This document shows, one piece after another, positions 35,893 to 44,499 of a stretch of 64,000 nt of DNA. The stretch covers positions 71,890-135,889 of the forward strand of contig NZ_BAABDD010000014.1 of NCBI RefSeq assembly GCF_039539445.1. Reading direction: 5' to 3'. The stretch's first letter is position 1. Each line of letters begins with the position of its first letter. The position numbers and the translations under genes were made by a program. The notes below the pieces were generated by a model that saw only the letters and a list, made by a program, of their open reading frames with translations, had not been told where the DNA came from and did no database searches. This DNA is from Salinactinospora qingdaonensis. Lineage in GTDB: Bacteria; Actinomycetota; Actinomycetes; Streptosporangiales; Streptosporangiaceae.

Positions 35893-37572
35893 ATGTCGCT
35901 CATCGATCTCGACGACGAGGCCGCACTCGACCCGCGCGCGGCCGGCGCCAAGGCGGCCCGGCTCGCCCAGTTGCGCCGCGCCGGCCTGCCCGTCGCGCCC
36001 GGGTTCGTCGTCACCGCCGAGTGTGCGCGCCCCGCTCTGGGCGCGGGCGCCGCCGCCCTCACCGAGGGGGGCAGCGGCGCCGCGCGCCTGGCGGTCATGG
36101 CCGAAAAGCTCGCCCCCGAGCTCGAACGGCACCTGCGTACCGAGATGCGCGGCCGGTTCCACACCGCCATCGTGCGCTCCTCCAGCGAACTGGAGTCGGG
36201 CGGGCGCTGGGCCGGCGCCTTCAGCACCTTCGAGGACGTCACACCCGACGAACTCGACACCGCGGTGCGCGGCGTGTGGGCCTCGACCTTCACCGTCGAC
36301 GCCGTGGAACGCTGCGAGCAGGCCGACCTCGACCCCGGCGCCGTCGCCATGGCCGTATTGGTGCAGCCGCAACTGGTCACCGAGTGCGGGGGGCTGGCCA
36401 GCGTCAGCCCCGACGGCGTCGTCGAGGTCGTGGCCACCACCGGCCGGCTGTCCCAACTCACCGCCGGCTGGGACAGCGGCGTGTGCGCCACCGTCACCGC
36501 AGAGGGGGAGGTCGACGTCGACACCGCCGACAGCGGCATCGACGCGGCCGTCTTCGCGCGGGTGGCCCAACTGGCCCGCGACACCTTCGACCGGGTCGGC
36601 GACGCCACCATCGAGTGGGCCTTCACCGGGGACCAGCCCGTACTGTTGCAGTCCTCCCGCTCGCGCGTGCGCGGCGCCGTCACCGCCGAACCCGTCGCCA
36701 CCGGCACCGTCGACCCGCTCGCGCTGCGACTGGCGGTGGGCGCGGCCCACCACCCCGGAACGCTGGGCGCCGAGCTGGTGTTGCCATGGCTGGCCGCCGC
36801 CGACACCCCGGTACGTCCCGGTGTCCCGATGGCGGCCTCGCGCGATCCCCGCACCGACCTGCGCGACGCCCACGACCTGGCGCGCACGCTCACCGAGCGG
36901 GCCTGGCGCGACACGATGCCCCACGCCGCCGACGTGGCCACCTCTGTGTTGCGCCGGCTACGTGGCAACGAGGGCGGCCGGGCTCTGGGGCGTCTGGCCG
37001 CCCTCGCCCCCGTACCGGGGGAGTGGGGCCAGCGCATCGTCGAACTGCTCCACGGGGTGGCCGTGGCCGCGGTCCAGGCCGGGTTCATCGGCCACACCGG
37101 GCATCTGTGGCGCCACAGCGCCGACGAGATCGCCGGCTGGTTCGAGCGCGGTCACGGCCCTGGCAAGGCGCCCCGCATCGGTCCCGACCCGTGGGAACCC
37201 TTCGTTTTCTCCACGATCTCCACCCAAGGCCCCGCGCTGCCGGGACGCTCGGCCGCCTCGGGCGTGGGCGCCGGACCCGTGATCGTGGTGACCAACCCCC
37301 ACGACCCCCCGCCGCTGGGCGGCCGGGAGGTGGTGGTGGCCGAGAGCCCGCTCCCGGGCCTGTCGCCCCTGCTGTGGAGCGCCTCAGCGCTGGTGACCCT
37401 CGGCGGCAACCCGGGCGCCCACGTCTTCGAGGTGGCCACCTCGCTGGGAGTGCCCGCCGTCTTGGGGGTACGCCTGGACAGCGCCGGGCTCTCACTATCC
37501 GACCTGGCCGAACCCGGCCGGTTCGTCGCCGCGGTCGACGGTGACCGCGCCACGGTGGCGCTCCATGGCTGA
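35893..37572 (+). CDS. Short PEP-synthase/dikinase-like phosphotransferase
   Basis: A 559-residue protein with an N-terminal ATP-grasp pyruvate-phosphate-dikinase domain ('GAKAARLAQLRRAGLPVAPGF', 18-38; 'RGRFHTAIVRSSSELE'; 'DATIEWAF'). A middle region (about 280-460) follows, then a C-terminal phosphohistidine swivel domain ('VTLGGNPGAHVFEVATSLG', 'VPAVLGV'). The large PEP-binding barrel of PEP synthase is absent. The layout recalls rifampicin phosphotransferase but is much shorter. It may phosphorylate a small pathway compound using ATP through a histidine. ATG 35893 is one base after the M24 stop: clearly co-translated. Confidence 0.75.
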   Translation: MSLIDLDDEAALDPRAAGAKAARLAQLRRAGLPVAPGFVVTAECARPALGAGAAALTEGGSGAARLAVMAEKLAPELERHLRTEMRGRFHTAIVRSSSELESGGRWAGAFSTFEDVTPDELDTAVRGVWASTFTVDAVERCEQADLDPGAVAMAVLVQPQLVTECGGLASVSPDGVVEVVATTGRLSQLTAGWDSGVCATVTAEGEVDVDTADSGIDAAVFARVAQLARDTFDRVGDATIEWAFTGDQPVLLQSSRSRVRGAVTAEPVATGTVDPLALRLAVGAAHHPGTLGAELVLPWLAAADTPVRPGVPMAASRDPRTDLRDAHDLARTLTERAWRDTMPHAADVATSVLRRLRGNEGGRALGRLAALAPVPGEWGQRIVELLHGVAVAAVQAGFIGHTGHLWRHSADEIAGWFERGHGPGKAPRIGPDPWEPFVFSTISTQGPALPGRSAASGVGAGPVIVVTNPHDPPPLGGREVVVAESPLPGLSPLLWSASALVTLGGNPGAHVFEVATSLGVPAVLGVRLDSAGLSLSDLAEPGRFVAAVDGDRATVALHG

Positions 37573-37724
37573 CATGGGGCAATCGTGACCTCGACCGAGG
37601 AGGATGGGACAGTCAGCTATGATGCACGCATTCGCTTATCGATCATGTCTGATCAACGGTAGAATCAGGCTGCGATACAGCCCTGGCAATCGACGAGCAC
37701 GAGCTTCGGTCGGCGGTACCCCTG

Positions 37725-38378
37725 TTGGATCTCCTGCGTTACGGTGAGCGGCGAACGACCTACCAGTTCGTTCGCGACACGTTGTCCCGAGCCATCCTGA
37801 CCGGCCAGGTGAAGGCGGGCGAGCGACTCGTCCAGGCCGACCTGGCCCGGCAGTTGCGCGTGAGCACGACCCCGGTGCGCGAAGCGCTGCGCGACCTGGC
37901 CGCCGAGGGGCTGATCCGGCTGGACGCCCACCGGGGCGCCGTGGTGCGCGAACTCAGCAAGGACGAGGCCGAGGAAATCTACCGCATCCGCCGGCTGCTG
38001 GAGCCCGAGGTCATGCAGCGGGCGGTGGAGTGGATCTCCGAGGAGGAGATCGAGCAGGCCGCCGAGATCCAGGCGCGCGCCGACGCCGAGGACGACCCCA
38101 CCCGCTGGGTCGAGCTGAACCGCCAGTTCCACCGGGTGTTCGTCCAGTCGGCGCACTCGCCGCGACTGGCCGGCATCGTCGAGGCCCTGCAAGGCTCGGC
38201 CTCGATGTACATCCTGGCCGCCATGCTGCACGGCGGGCGGCGTCTCGACGAAGCCAACAACCAGCACCACCAGATCCTGCAAGCCGTGCGCGACCGCGAC
38301 GTCGAAGCGGTGCGCGAGGCGATCCTCAACCACATCCACGGCACGGTCGACGGCGTTCCCGACCTCGGCAAGGAGTAG
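37725..38378 (+). CDS. GntR-family (FadR/FCD) regulator, copy 2
   Basis: A 217-residue FadR-type regulator clearly paralogous to the one at 33514-34245 (shared 'FVRDTL.RAI', 'LVQAD.A.QL.VSTTPVREAL' and 'DP..WVELN..FH'). The TTG start is inferred from alignment with copy 1; no strong ribosome site is seen. FCD domain residues 80-210. It lies between the M24/phosphotransferase pair and the cupin/amidohydrolase/ThDP set. Confidence 0.82.
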   Translation: MDLLRYGERRTTYQFVRDTLSRAILTGQVKAGERLVQADLARQLRVSTTPVREALRDLAAEGLIRLDAHRGAVVRELSKDEAEEIYRIRRLLEPEVMQRAVEWISEEEIEQAAEIQARADAEDDPTRWVELNRQFHRVFVQSAHSPRLAGIVEALQGSASMYILAAMLHGGRRLDEANNQHHQILQAVRDRDVEAVREAILNHIHGTVDGVPDLGKE

Positions 38379-38439
38379 CCGGCACGCCGCCTTCGCCCCC
38401 ACGCCGGGGTGAGGGGCACGTATACCCGAGTGGCGCCCT

Positions 38440-38604
38440 GGGTTCTGTTTTTTGAAAAGGTCGGCGCGGGCGGGGGCGGGCGGAACAGGGGAGCGTGTCC
38501 GCTGTCGCCCCTACGGGGTGCCGAGATCGCGCAGCGATCGAGGCGCGAGCGGACGACGAACTCCCGCGCACCCCTGACCCCAGCCGTTCGAAAAATAACA
38601 ACCC
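38440..38604 (+). repeat. 165-bp element with terminal inverted repeats after GntR copy 2
   Basis: Left end GGGTTCTGTTTTTTGAAAAGG and right end CCGTTCGAAAAATAACAACCC are imperfect inverted repeats. The palindromic core lies at 38518-38551. Same family as those at 8343 and 39127. It fills most of the gap before the cupin promoter. AT-rich DNA 38690-38760 (GCATCGTATAAAATGCAGTG) then leads into the cupin gene. Confidence 0.68.
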
Positions 38605-38780
38605 AGTGCCGCTCGGGCTCCCCGTGGCTGTCGCGCCACGCTACGGCGGACGTGCGGGCGAGCTAAGGACGACACCTCACCATCGCGTATTAAGCCGACA
38701 ATATTCGCATATTGCTACGCGACTATGCATCGTATAAAATGCAGTGTAATTTGCTGAAGCTTCCCGTGGAGGGACGAACC

Positions 38781-39116
38781 ATGCCGTTCATTCACTTCGA
38801 CAACGTCGAAAAGGAATACGTGACCCCCAAGCACTCCACCGCCTACGGCGAGCTGGCCACCGGCCAGTCCATCGAGGTGGGGCGCCTTACCTTCAAAGCC
38901 GGCGAGGGGGCCGAACGCCACCACCACCCCCACGAACAGATCATGGTCGTCATCTCCGGTCGCCTCAGAGTCGACCTTGACGGCGACATCGGCGAACTGG
39001 GTCCCGGATCGGCCTTCCACGCCCTGCCCGATGTGCCCCACCAGGTCACCGCGGTCGAGGACTCTGAGGTCCTCAGTTGCAAGAACGTCATCGACAACAA
39101 GGGACACCGGCAGTAA
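38781..39116 (+). CDS. Small cupin-domain protein, second
   Basis: A 111-residue single cupin: 'GEGAERHHHPHEQIMVVISG' provides His, His and Glu/His metal ligands, and 'PGSAFHALPDVPHQV' the second motif. It shares layout with the cupin at 25869-26219 including a C-terminal 'LS.KN..D' stretch. ATG 38781 with GGAGGG seven bases upstream. Function unknown; possible isomerase or sensor of the island's substrate. Confidence 0.8.
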   Translation: MPFIHFDNVEKEYVTPKHSTAYGELATGQSIEVGRLTFKAGEGAERHHHPHEQIMVVISGRLRVDLDGDIGELGPGSAFHALPDVPHQVTAVEDSEVLSCKNVIDNKGHRQ

Positions 39117-39126
39117 ACAGCCCCGG

Positions 39127-39285
39127 CTAAGGGCCGTTTTCGGACGGGCGACGAGGACAAGTGGGGGCACACGGGGGCGAGCGCCTCCACCGGCGCCCCG
39201 CGGGCTGCCGAGATCGCGAAGTGATCGAGGCACGAGCGAACGAAGAACACCCCCACGGCCCCCAGCCGCCCGAAAAACAACCTAG
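39127..39285 (+). repeat. 159-bp element with terminal inverted repeats after the cupin gene
   Basis: Starts 10 bp after the cupin stop. Left end CTAAGGGCCGTTTTCGGACGG and right end GCCCGAAAAACAACCTAG match as inverted repeats. Core at 39204-39238, with a changed loop (GCGAAGTGATC) that breaks the palindrome slightly. Confidence 0.68.
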
Positions 39286-39347
39286 GGGCCGAGCCTTCCA
39301 GTACAGACAGTCGACGTGGTTGACGCGGTAGAGAGCGGGTGCGGGCA

Positions 39348-40412
39348 ATGATTGGGGACACGACGGCCGGGCAGCGGTCAACGGTGCGGCCACCACACGG
39401 CGCGACCAGCGATCCGGTGGTCGACGCGCACTGCCACATCTTCTGCCAGGCCGCCAAGGACCTGGTCGAGAAGTACTACTCGCAGGAACAGATCCTGCTG
39501 AACGACCCCTACGACCGCTACGCGGGCCAAGGCACCACGTGCACCAACCGCACGCTATTGCCGGAGTTGCGCCCCAAGATGACCGACCCCGCCCTTCGCG
39601 TCGCCGACATGGACCGCCTGGGCATCGACATCCAAGTGCTCGCCTCGTTCGTCTCCCAGTTCTACTACTGGACCGACCCGGCCCTGGGACACGAACTCGC
39701 CCGGCTACAGAACCACCGCCTCGCCGAGATGGTCGCCGCCGCCCCCGACCGCTTCACCGCTGTGGGCACCGTGCCCATGCAAGACAGCGAACGCGCCGTG
39801 CAAGAACTGGACTACGTGGTCCAGACGCTGGGCTTCAAAGGCGTCCAGATCTCCAGCAACATCACCGGCCGCGACCTCGACGACCTACGCTTCCGCCCCT
39901 TCTTTCGCCGCGCCGAAGAACTGGGCGCCGTCGTCTTACTCCACCCCAACGGCTTCACCGACGGCGAGCGCTTCCAGGACTTCTTCCTGATGAACGTCAT
40001 CGGCAACCCGATGGACTCCACCCTCGCCCTCACCCGCCTCATCTTCTCCGGCGCCCTCGCCCAACACCCCGACCTGCGGCTGTGCGTCGTCCACGGCGGC
40101 GGCTACCTCCCCTTCTACAGCGCCCGCATGGACCACGCCTGGCAGGTCCGCCCCGAATGCCGCGAACGCATCGAGCAGCCCCCCAGCACCTACCTGCGCC
40201 AGGTCTACTTCGACACCATGGTCTTCTCCCCCCGCATCCTGGAAAACCTCGTCGAGTTCGCCGGGGTACAACAAGTCCTTCTCGGCACCGACTACCCCTT
40301 CGACATGGGCGAAAGCGACCCGCTCGGCCTCATCGACGGCCTCAGCGCCATCTCCCCCAAAGAACGCGCCGGCATCTGCGGCGGCAACGCCACCACCCTG
40401 TTCGGCATTTAA
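39348..40412 (+). CDS. Amidohydrolase of the ACMSD (decarboxylase) type
   Basis: A 354-residue amidohydrolase-2 family TIM barrel. Zinc ligands appear in 'VDAHCHIF', 'LLHPNGF', 'VVHGGGYLPF' and the aspartate of 'LLGTDYPFDMGE'. Relatives are aminocarboxymuconate-semialdehyde decarboxylase and nonoxidative aromatic-acid decarboxylases, so removal of CO2 from an aromatic or muconate-type acid is a reasonable but unproven role. GTG 39339 is an alternative start. It precedes the second ThDP enzyme by 116 bp. Confidence 0.83.
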   Translation: MIGDTTAGQRSTVRPPHGATSDPVVDAHCHIFCQAAKDLVEKYYSQEQILLNDPYDRYAGQGTTCTNRTLLPELRPKMTDPALRVADMDRLGIDIQVLASFVSQFYYWTDPALGHELARLQNHRLAEMVAAAPDRFTAVGTVPMQDSERAVQELDYVVQTLGFKGVQISSNITGRDLDDLRFRPFFRRAEELGAVVLLHPNGFTDGERFQDFFLMNVIGNPMDSTLALTRLIFSGALAQHPDLRLCVVHGGGYLPFYSARMDHAWQVRPECRERIEQPPSTYLRQVYFDTMVFSPRILENLVEFAGVQQVLLGTDYPFDMGESDPLGLIDGLSAISPKERAGICGGNATTLFGI

Positions 40413-40528
40413 CGCACGGGAACCACCCCCCACCCGGTGCCCCCGCAGCGCCCTGCGGGGGCACCGGGACACCCGGCGACCCGTCCCACCCACCGGCGCG
40501 CCCGCGCCATGACCCCAGGAGGCGACAG

Positions 40529-42223
40529 ATGGCCACAGCGGCGCAGACCATCGTCGAAACCCTCGCCGCCGCCGGCGTCGAAAAAGTCTTCGGCGTCATC
40601 GGCACCTCGACCATGGACATCGCCGACGCCATCGGCAACGAGCCCCGCCTGGAGTTCGTCAGTGCCCGCCAGGAAGAGGCCGCCGCCCACATGGCCGACG
40701 GCTACGCCCGCGCCACCGGCCGCCTCGGCGTCTGCCTCGCCCACGTCGGCCCCGGCGCGCTGCGCCAGATGTACGGCATCGGTGGCGCGTGGAAGGACGG
40801 CGTGCCCATCCTCGCCCTCACCGGCAACGAGGTCCGCCGCGGCACCGAGGACACGCTGCGCGAGGGCTACCACGTCCTCGACGTCCTCGAACTGCACCGT
40901 CCCATCACCAAGGCCGCCATCCAACTGCGCGACCCCGCCGACGCCGCCTCCACCGTCAACCGCGCCTTGTGGTTGGCCACCTCCGGACGGCCCGGTCCGG
41001 TCCTGCTCGATCTGCCCAAAGACGTCATCAAACAGGAGTTGCCCGCACGCCCGCGCCGCGTCACCGCCGCGAGCGACCGCGTGCCCGCTGTGCGTACCCC
41101 CGCCGCTGATGACGACGTGGCTGCCGTCGCCGACCTGCTCGCCGCCGCCACCAAGCCGGCGCTGTTCGTGGGCGCGGGAGCGCTGTGGTCGGGCGCCACC
41201 CCGGCCCTGGCCGAGCTGGCCGAACACCACAACCTGCCCGTGGTCACCACCGACGGCGGGCGCGGCGCCCTCGGCGAGGACCACCCGCTGCACCTCGGCG
41301 TCGTCGCCCGCCAGGCCGGCGACCACTCCGCCAAACGCCTGCTGGCCTCATCTGACCTCGTGATCGTCGTCGGCGCCGCCCTCAGCGACGTGTCCACGTT
41401 CGAATGGTCGGCCTGGCCCGACACCGCCCGTACTGTGCGCGTCGACATCGACCCCGCCGCAGGCCAGCGCGGCGTGCCCGCCGACCGCACCGTCGTCGCC
41501 GACGCCCACGGTTTCCTCACCGCCCTGGGCCGGCGCCTCACCGAGCGGGGCTACCGCTGCGGCCAGGACTGGAGTCGGCCCCGCGCCGACTGGGAGGTGG
41601 GCCGGCGCGCCTACCTCGACCGCGCCGACCAGCCCCACCCCGGCACCGGGGTCAGCCCGTGGCGCCTGGTGCGCGCGCTGGAGCGCCTACTGCCGCGCGA
41701 GGCCGTCATCTCGATCGACTCCGGGTTGCACTCCTTTTTCGGCAAGAAGCTGCGGGTGTTGGAGCCGCGTACCTACATCCGCTCGGCCGGACTGGGCGCC
41801 ATGGGCTACTCGTTTCCCGCCCTGTTGGGTGTGGCCGAGGCCGACACCGGCAGCGTCGGGGTGGCGTTTGTCGGTGACGGCTGTCTGGCCATGTGCCTGT
41901 CCGAGTTGGAGACCGCCGCGCGGCGCGGCTCGCACGTGATCGTCGTGGTCTGCAACGACGCCACCTACTCGTCGCAGTACAACCATCAGCGCCGCCGCTT
42001 CGAGGGCCGCGCGGTGGGCACCGAGTTCACGTTCACCAACTTCGCCGCGGTGGCCCGCGCCCACGGCGTGCGTTCGCACACGGTCAGCTTCGACGACGAG
42101 GTCGACGACGCGCTGGCCGACGCCCTGCGCGAGAAGGCCCCCTGCCTGCTGGATTGCCGCGTCGACCGGGAGGTCGTCCCCGACACCTGGATCGAGGGCA
42201 GCGGCGATACTCGCGTGAAGTAG
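40529..42223 (+). CDS. Thiamine-diphosphate-dependent enzyme, copy 2
   Basis: A 564-residue relative of copy 1. Activating glutamate E49 lies in 'VSARQEEAAAHMADGYARAT', with 'LAHVGPGALRQMYG' after it. The ThDP motif 'GDGCLAMCLSELETAARRGS' near residue 449 ends 'VVCNDATYSS', keeping Asn as metal ligand, unlike copy 1. The two copies are clearly diverged and probably act on different intermediates. ATG follows AGGAGG by seven bases. Last gene of the catabolic island. Confidence 0.85.
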   Translation: MATAAQTIVETLAAAGVEKVFGVIGTSTMDIADAIGNEPRLEFVSARQEEAAAHMADGYARATGRLGVCLAHVGPGALRQMYGIGGAWKDGVPILALTGNEVRRGTEDTLREGYHVLDVLELHRPITKAAIQLRDPADAASTVNRALWLATSGRPGPVLLDLPKDVIKQELPARPRRVTAASDRVPAVRTPAADDDVAAVADLLAAATKPALFVGAGALWSGATPALAELAEHHNLPVVTTDGGRGALGEDHPLHLGVVARQAGDHSAKRLLASSDLVIVVGAALSDVSTFEWSAWPDTARTVRVDIDPAAGQRGVPADRTVVADAHGFLTALGRRLTERGYRCGQDWSRPRADWEVGRRAYLDRADQPHPGTGVSPWRLVRALERLLPREAVISIDSGLHSFFGKKLRVLEPRTYIRSAGLGAMGYSFPALLGVAEADTGSVGVAFVGDGCLAMCLSELETAARRGSHVIVVVCNDATYSSQYNHQRRRFEGRAVGTEFTFTNFAAVARAHGVRSHTVSFDDEVDDALADALREKAPCLLDCRVDREVVPDTWIEGSGDTRVK

Positions 42224-42322
42224 CGGGGGAGAGGCGGCGGAAACACCCGCCGCGGCGAACTAGCGAGATAACCGGATAAGACGTGCCCGCTGTTCCCTTT
42301 TGGTCACCGTACAGCGGGCCGG

Positions 42323-42359
42323 GCGGCCGTGGGTATCGGGGAGATTCACCCACGGCCGC
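42323..42359. terminator. 12-bp stem hairpin between convergent genes
   Basis: GCGGCCGTGGGT (42323-42334) and ACCCACGGCCGC (42348-42359) are perfect inverted arms with a 13-nt loop. On the plus strand TGACCTTTTCCC follows. It lies between the ThDP gene and the oppositely oriented DUF397 gene, so it can end transcription from both sides. Confidence 0.75.
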
Positions 42360-42405
42360 TGACCTTTTCCCGGCGCCTTCCGCCTGCTTGAAGGCGCCCG
42401 CCGGG

Positions 42406-42597
42406 CTACAGCCGGTCGTGCTTCACCTCGGAGAGCAGGGCGGCCCACTCGGCGGGTGAGAACGCGAGATGCCCGCGCTCGCGGTGCTGAGTGTCGCGCA
42501 CATAGACCGCGGCCACGGCCTCGGCCACCTCGACACAGTGCCCGCCGGTCTGGTTGCTGTAGCTGGACTTGTGCCAAACATGCTGGTTAGCGGTCAC
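42406..42597 (-). CDS. DUF397 protein
   Basis: A 63-residue DUF397 protein with the family core 'WHKSSYSNQTGGHCVEVA' and 'VRDTQHRERGHLAFSPAEW'. In actinobacteria these small proteins are encoded next to XRE/DUF5753 regulators and modulate development or antibiotic genes (whiJ/abaA-like loci). It overlaps the regulator gene upstream by four bases, so the two are co-translated. Confidence 0.9.
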   Translation of the reverse strand: MTANQHVWHKSSYSNQTGGHCVEVAEAVAAVYVRDTQHRERGHLAFSPAEWAALLSEVKHDRL

Positions 42598-43406
42598 TGG
42601 AATTCTCCTCTGATGCTTTCAATCAGCTCGCGGGACGCTGCTGGCGGCAGGGCTGCGCCTCGCAGGTCTCCGAAGTGGCGGTTGTATGCCGCTACTACCT
42701 CGGGCTCGTCAACCGCTGTGGCTGACATGCGAGTTTCCATGTATAGGGCTTCGCCGCGCTCGGGCACGGCTACCAGCGAGAACGCTTCGGATAATCCGGG
42801 ATGATGCTCAGTACTGAGTGGTATGACCTGCAAGGTGAGCCTTGACCCCGAAATGGCATCGAGTAAGCGCTTTAACTGCTGTGCCATGATCTCACGCCCA
42901 CCAACGGGGCGGCGCAGAACCGCTTCGTCGAGGATCTCTACCAGGTGAGGGGGACGCTCCGAGGACAGGATCGACTGTCGGCTCATGCGAGCTGCGACTT
43001 GCTCCTCGATCTCGTCGTCGGTGTCGCCTGGCTGGCCCGCCCGCAGGATGGTACGAGCGTAATCATTGGTCTGGAGCAGTCCAGGGATGAGCATCGGGTT
43101 GTACTCGCGTAGTTCAGAGGCTTGCTGGATCAGAGAAGCTAGACCACGAAACCAGGAAGCGAGTCCGTTGCCCTTGTTCGCAGCATGCCATAGCCGAACT
43201 AGGGCGCCACCGCTTGAAAGGGCTTGGTCGATTCGTTCAACATAGTCCAGTTTTGGGGCTTGTGTGCCGCGCTCAAAAGCGCTCACCAGACCATAGGAAA
43301 TTGAAACTCGATCGCCCAGTTGTCCCTGCGTGAAGCCCTGCTGTTCACGCCATCGTCGCAACTCTCGACCGAACCCCACCCACTGTGGCTTAACTTTCTT
43401 CGGCAT
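42594..43406 (-). CDS. XRE-family regulator with DUF5753
   Basis: A 270-residue protein. Residues 8-65 form a Cro/C1-type helix-turn-helix ('GFTQGQLGDRVSISYGLVSA'), and residues about 90-260 the DUF5753 domain ('LIPGLLQTNDYARTIL', 'GREIMAQQLKRLLDAI'). Member of the WhiJ-like family. The start codon lies inside a perfect inverted repeat (43405-43438), suggesting autorepression. Its codon use is slightly less GC-biased than neighbours. Confidence 0.9.
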   Translation of the reverse strand: MPKKVKPQWVGFGRELRRWREQQGFTQGQLGDRVSISYGLVSAFERGTQAPKLDYVERIDQALSSGGALVRLWHAANKGNGLASWFRGLASLIQQASELREYNPMLIPGLLQTNDYARTILRAGQPGDTDDEIEEQVAARMSRQSILSSERPPHLVEILDEAVLRRPVGGREIMAQQLKRLLDAISGSRLTLQVIPLSTEHHPGLSEAFSLVAVPERGEALYMETRMSATAVDEPEVVAAYNRHFGDLRGAALPPAASRELIESIRGEFQ

Positions 43407-43438
43407 GGTTCAAGCATATTCAAACTCTGTTGAACCAT
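43405..43438 (-). promoter_or_regulatory. Inverted-repeat operator at the start of the XRE gene
   Basis: ATGGTTCAA (43405-43413) and TTGAACCAT (43430-43438) are perfect 9-bp arms, centre-to-centre about 25 bp, and overlap the start codon. GTTCAAACT recurs near 43472-43485. Probably the regulator's own binding site; the AT-rich DNA to 43500 holds its promoter. Confidence 0.6.
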
Positions 43439-43767
43439 GAAAAGGATGTCTGAAGAAAAATTAGCGTTTCAGTTCAAACTATAGACGCGCTGACCTGCTT
43501 TGGAGAGGCTTGCTGTAGAGCGCTATTTGGCGCTTGGCGGCGGCGAGTGCGCCGCTTGGAAGCTAAACGGCCCTACCCAGGTGTGGCCGCACCCGGTAGG
43601 GCCTGAGCCCTTCGACCTGAATGGAGCAGGTGAGGACCTGTGAGTAAGGCTAGTCGGTGTGCCGGGTTGTCCTGGCACGGCGGGGTTTTCGGGGCTGTGG
43701 TCCCGGTGGTTCGCCCGCGTGGTCGCCGTGTGCGCCCCTACGTGTTGAGGGTGGGTGAGCGGCGGTG

Positions 43768-44217
43768 ATGGCGTGTGATCGTGCGTGGCGGCGCCGGTTT
43801 ACCGGGGAGGCGTCGAGTGTGAAGACCGGCCGGGGCTGGCTGGAGTCGGTGGCGGCCGAGATGGGCGCGCCGCAGGAGCAGCAAGCCACCGCCGCGCTGT
43901 TGCTCTCGGAGACGGCCACGAATGCGCTGCGGCATACGGCCAGCGGCGAGTGGGGCTACACGGTGTATGTGTGGGCACGCTTCGCCGGCTGGCTGCGCGT
44001 GGGGGTGCGTGACGCCGGGAGTTCGTCCCGCCCGCGGGTGCAGGCCCGCGAGGCGAGCCCCGAGCGTGAGTCGGGCTATGGGCTGGCACTCGTCGAGGCG
44101 TTCGCCCATGCGTGGGGGCCGCTGCCGCCCGAGCAGGGTAGCGGGGTGTTCTTCGAGATTGCCTGGCAGCCGGTAGGGCCGCATCCTCCCGCGCCGCTGG
44201 ATATGCCGAGGATGTGA
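43768..44217 (+). CDS. Anti-sigma-type HATPase (serine kinase-like) protein
   Basis: A 149-residue GHKL ATP-binding protein. The N-box 'LLLSETATNALRHTA' (Glu and Asn for Mg-ATP), 'VGVRDAGSSSRP' and 'SGYGLALVEAFAHAWG' (G2-like) are visible. Such single-domain kinases act as anti-sigma factors or partners in whiJ/abaA-like clusters. ATG 43768; GTG 43765 is also possible. Divergent from the XRE gene. Three bases separate its stop from the next open frame. Confidence 0.85.
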   Translation: MACDRAWRRRFTGEASSVKTGRGWLESVAAEMGAPQEQQATAALLLSETATNALRHTASGEWGYTVYVWARFAGWLRVGVRDAGSSSRPRVQAREASPERESGYGLALVEAFAHAWGPLPPEQGSGVFFEIAWQPVGPHPPAPLDMPRM

Positions 44218-44223
44218 GCGGTG

Positions 44224-44499
44224 ATGGAGGTCTATCCCTGCCCCCAGGTGCGCCACCTGCGCACCGAGTTTCCCGACTACTGGATCTACCGCACCACCGT
44301 GGCGTGGTGCGCGGGCTATATCGCTGTGGCGGGCGAGACCGCGCTCGCCCACGGGAAGGCGCCCATGCTGGCCGCCTCGAGTGCCACCGAACTAGAAAAA
44401 CGCCTGCACGCCCAGGACCCGCGGCCTCCACTGCCTAAGCGGGATCGCACGAGGCGCTATTGGCGCCCGTGGCCGGGGCGTGGCCCGGCTAGGGAGTAG
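44224..44499 (+). CDS. Small unknown protein of the developmental cluster
   Basis: A 91-residue protein, 'MEVYPCPQVRHLRTEFPDYW' at the N-terminus and a basic, proline-rich C-terminus. I do not recognise a domain; small proteins after the anti-sigma kinase are common in such clusters. Start at ATG 44224 (GTG 44221 possible), immediately after the kinase gene. Confidence 0.55.
   Translation: MEVYPCPQVRHLRTEFPDYWIYRTTVAWCAGYIAVAGETALAHGKAPMLAASSATELEKRLHAQDPRPPLPKRDRTRRYWRPWPGRGPARE

Noticed and set aside
39539..40528. N-terminal extension of the second ThDP enzyme
   Set aside because: The open frame upstream of ATG 40529 is a shadow of the amidohydrolase gene; AGGAGG sits before the ATG.
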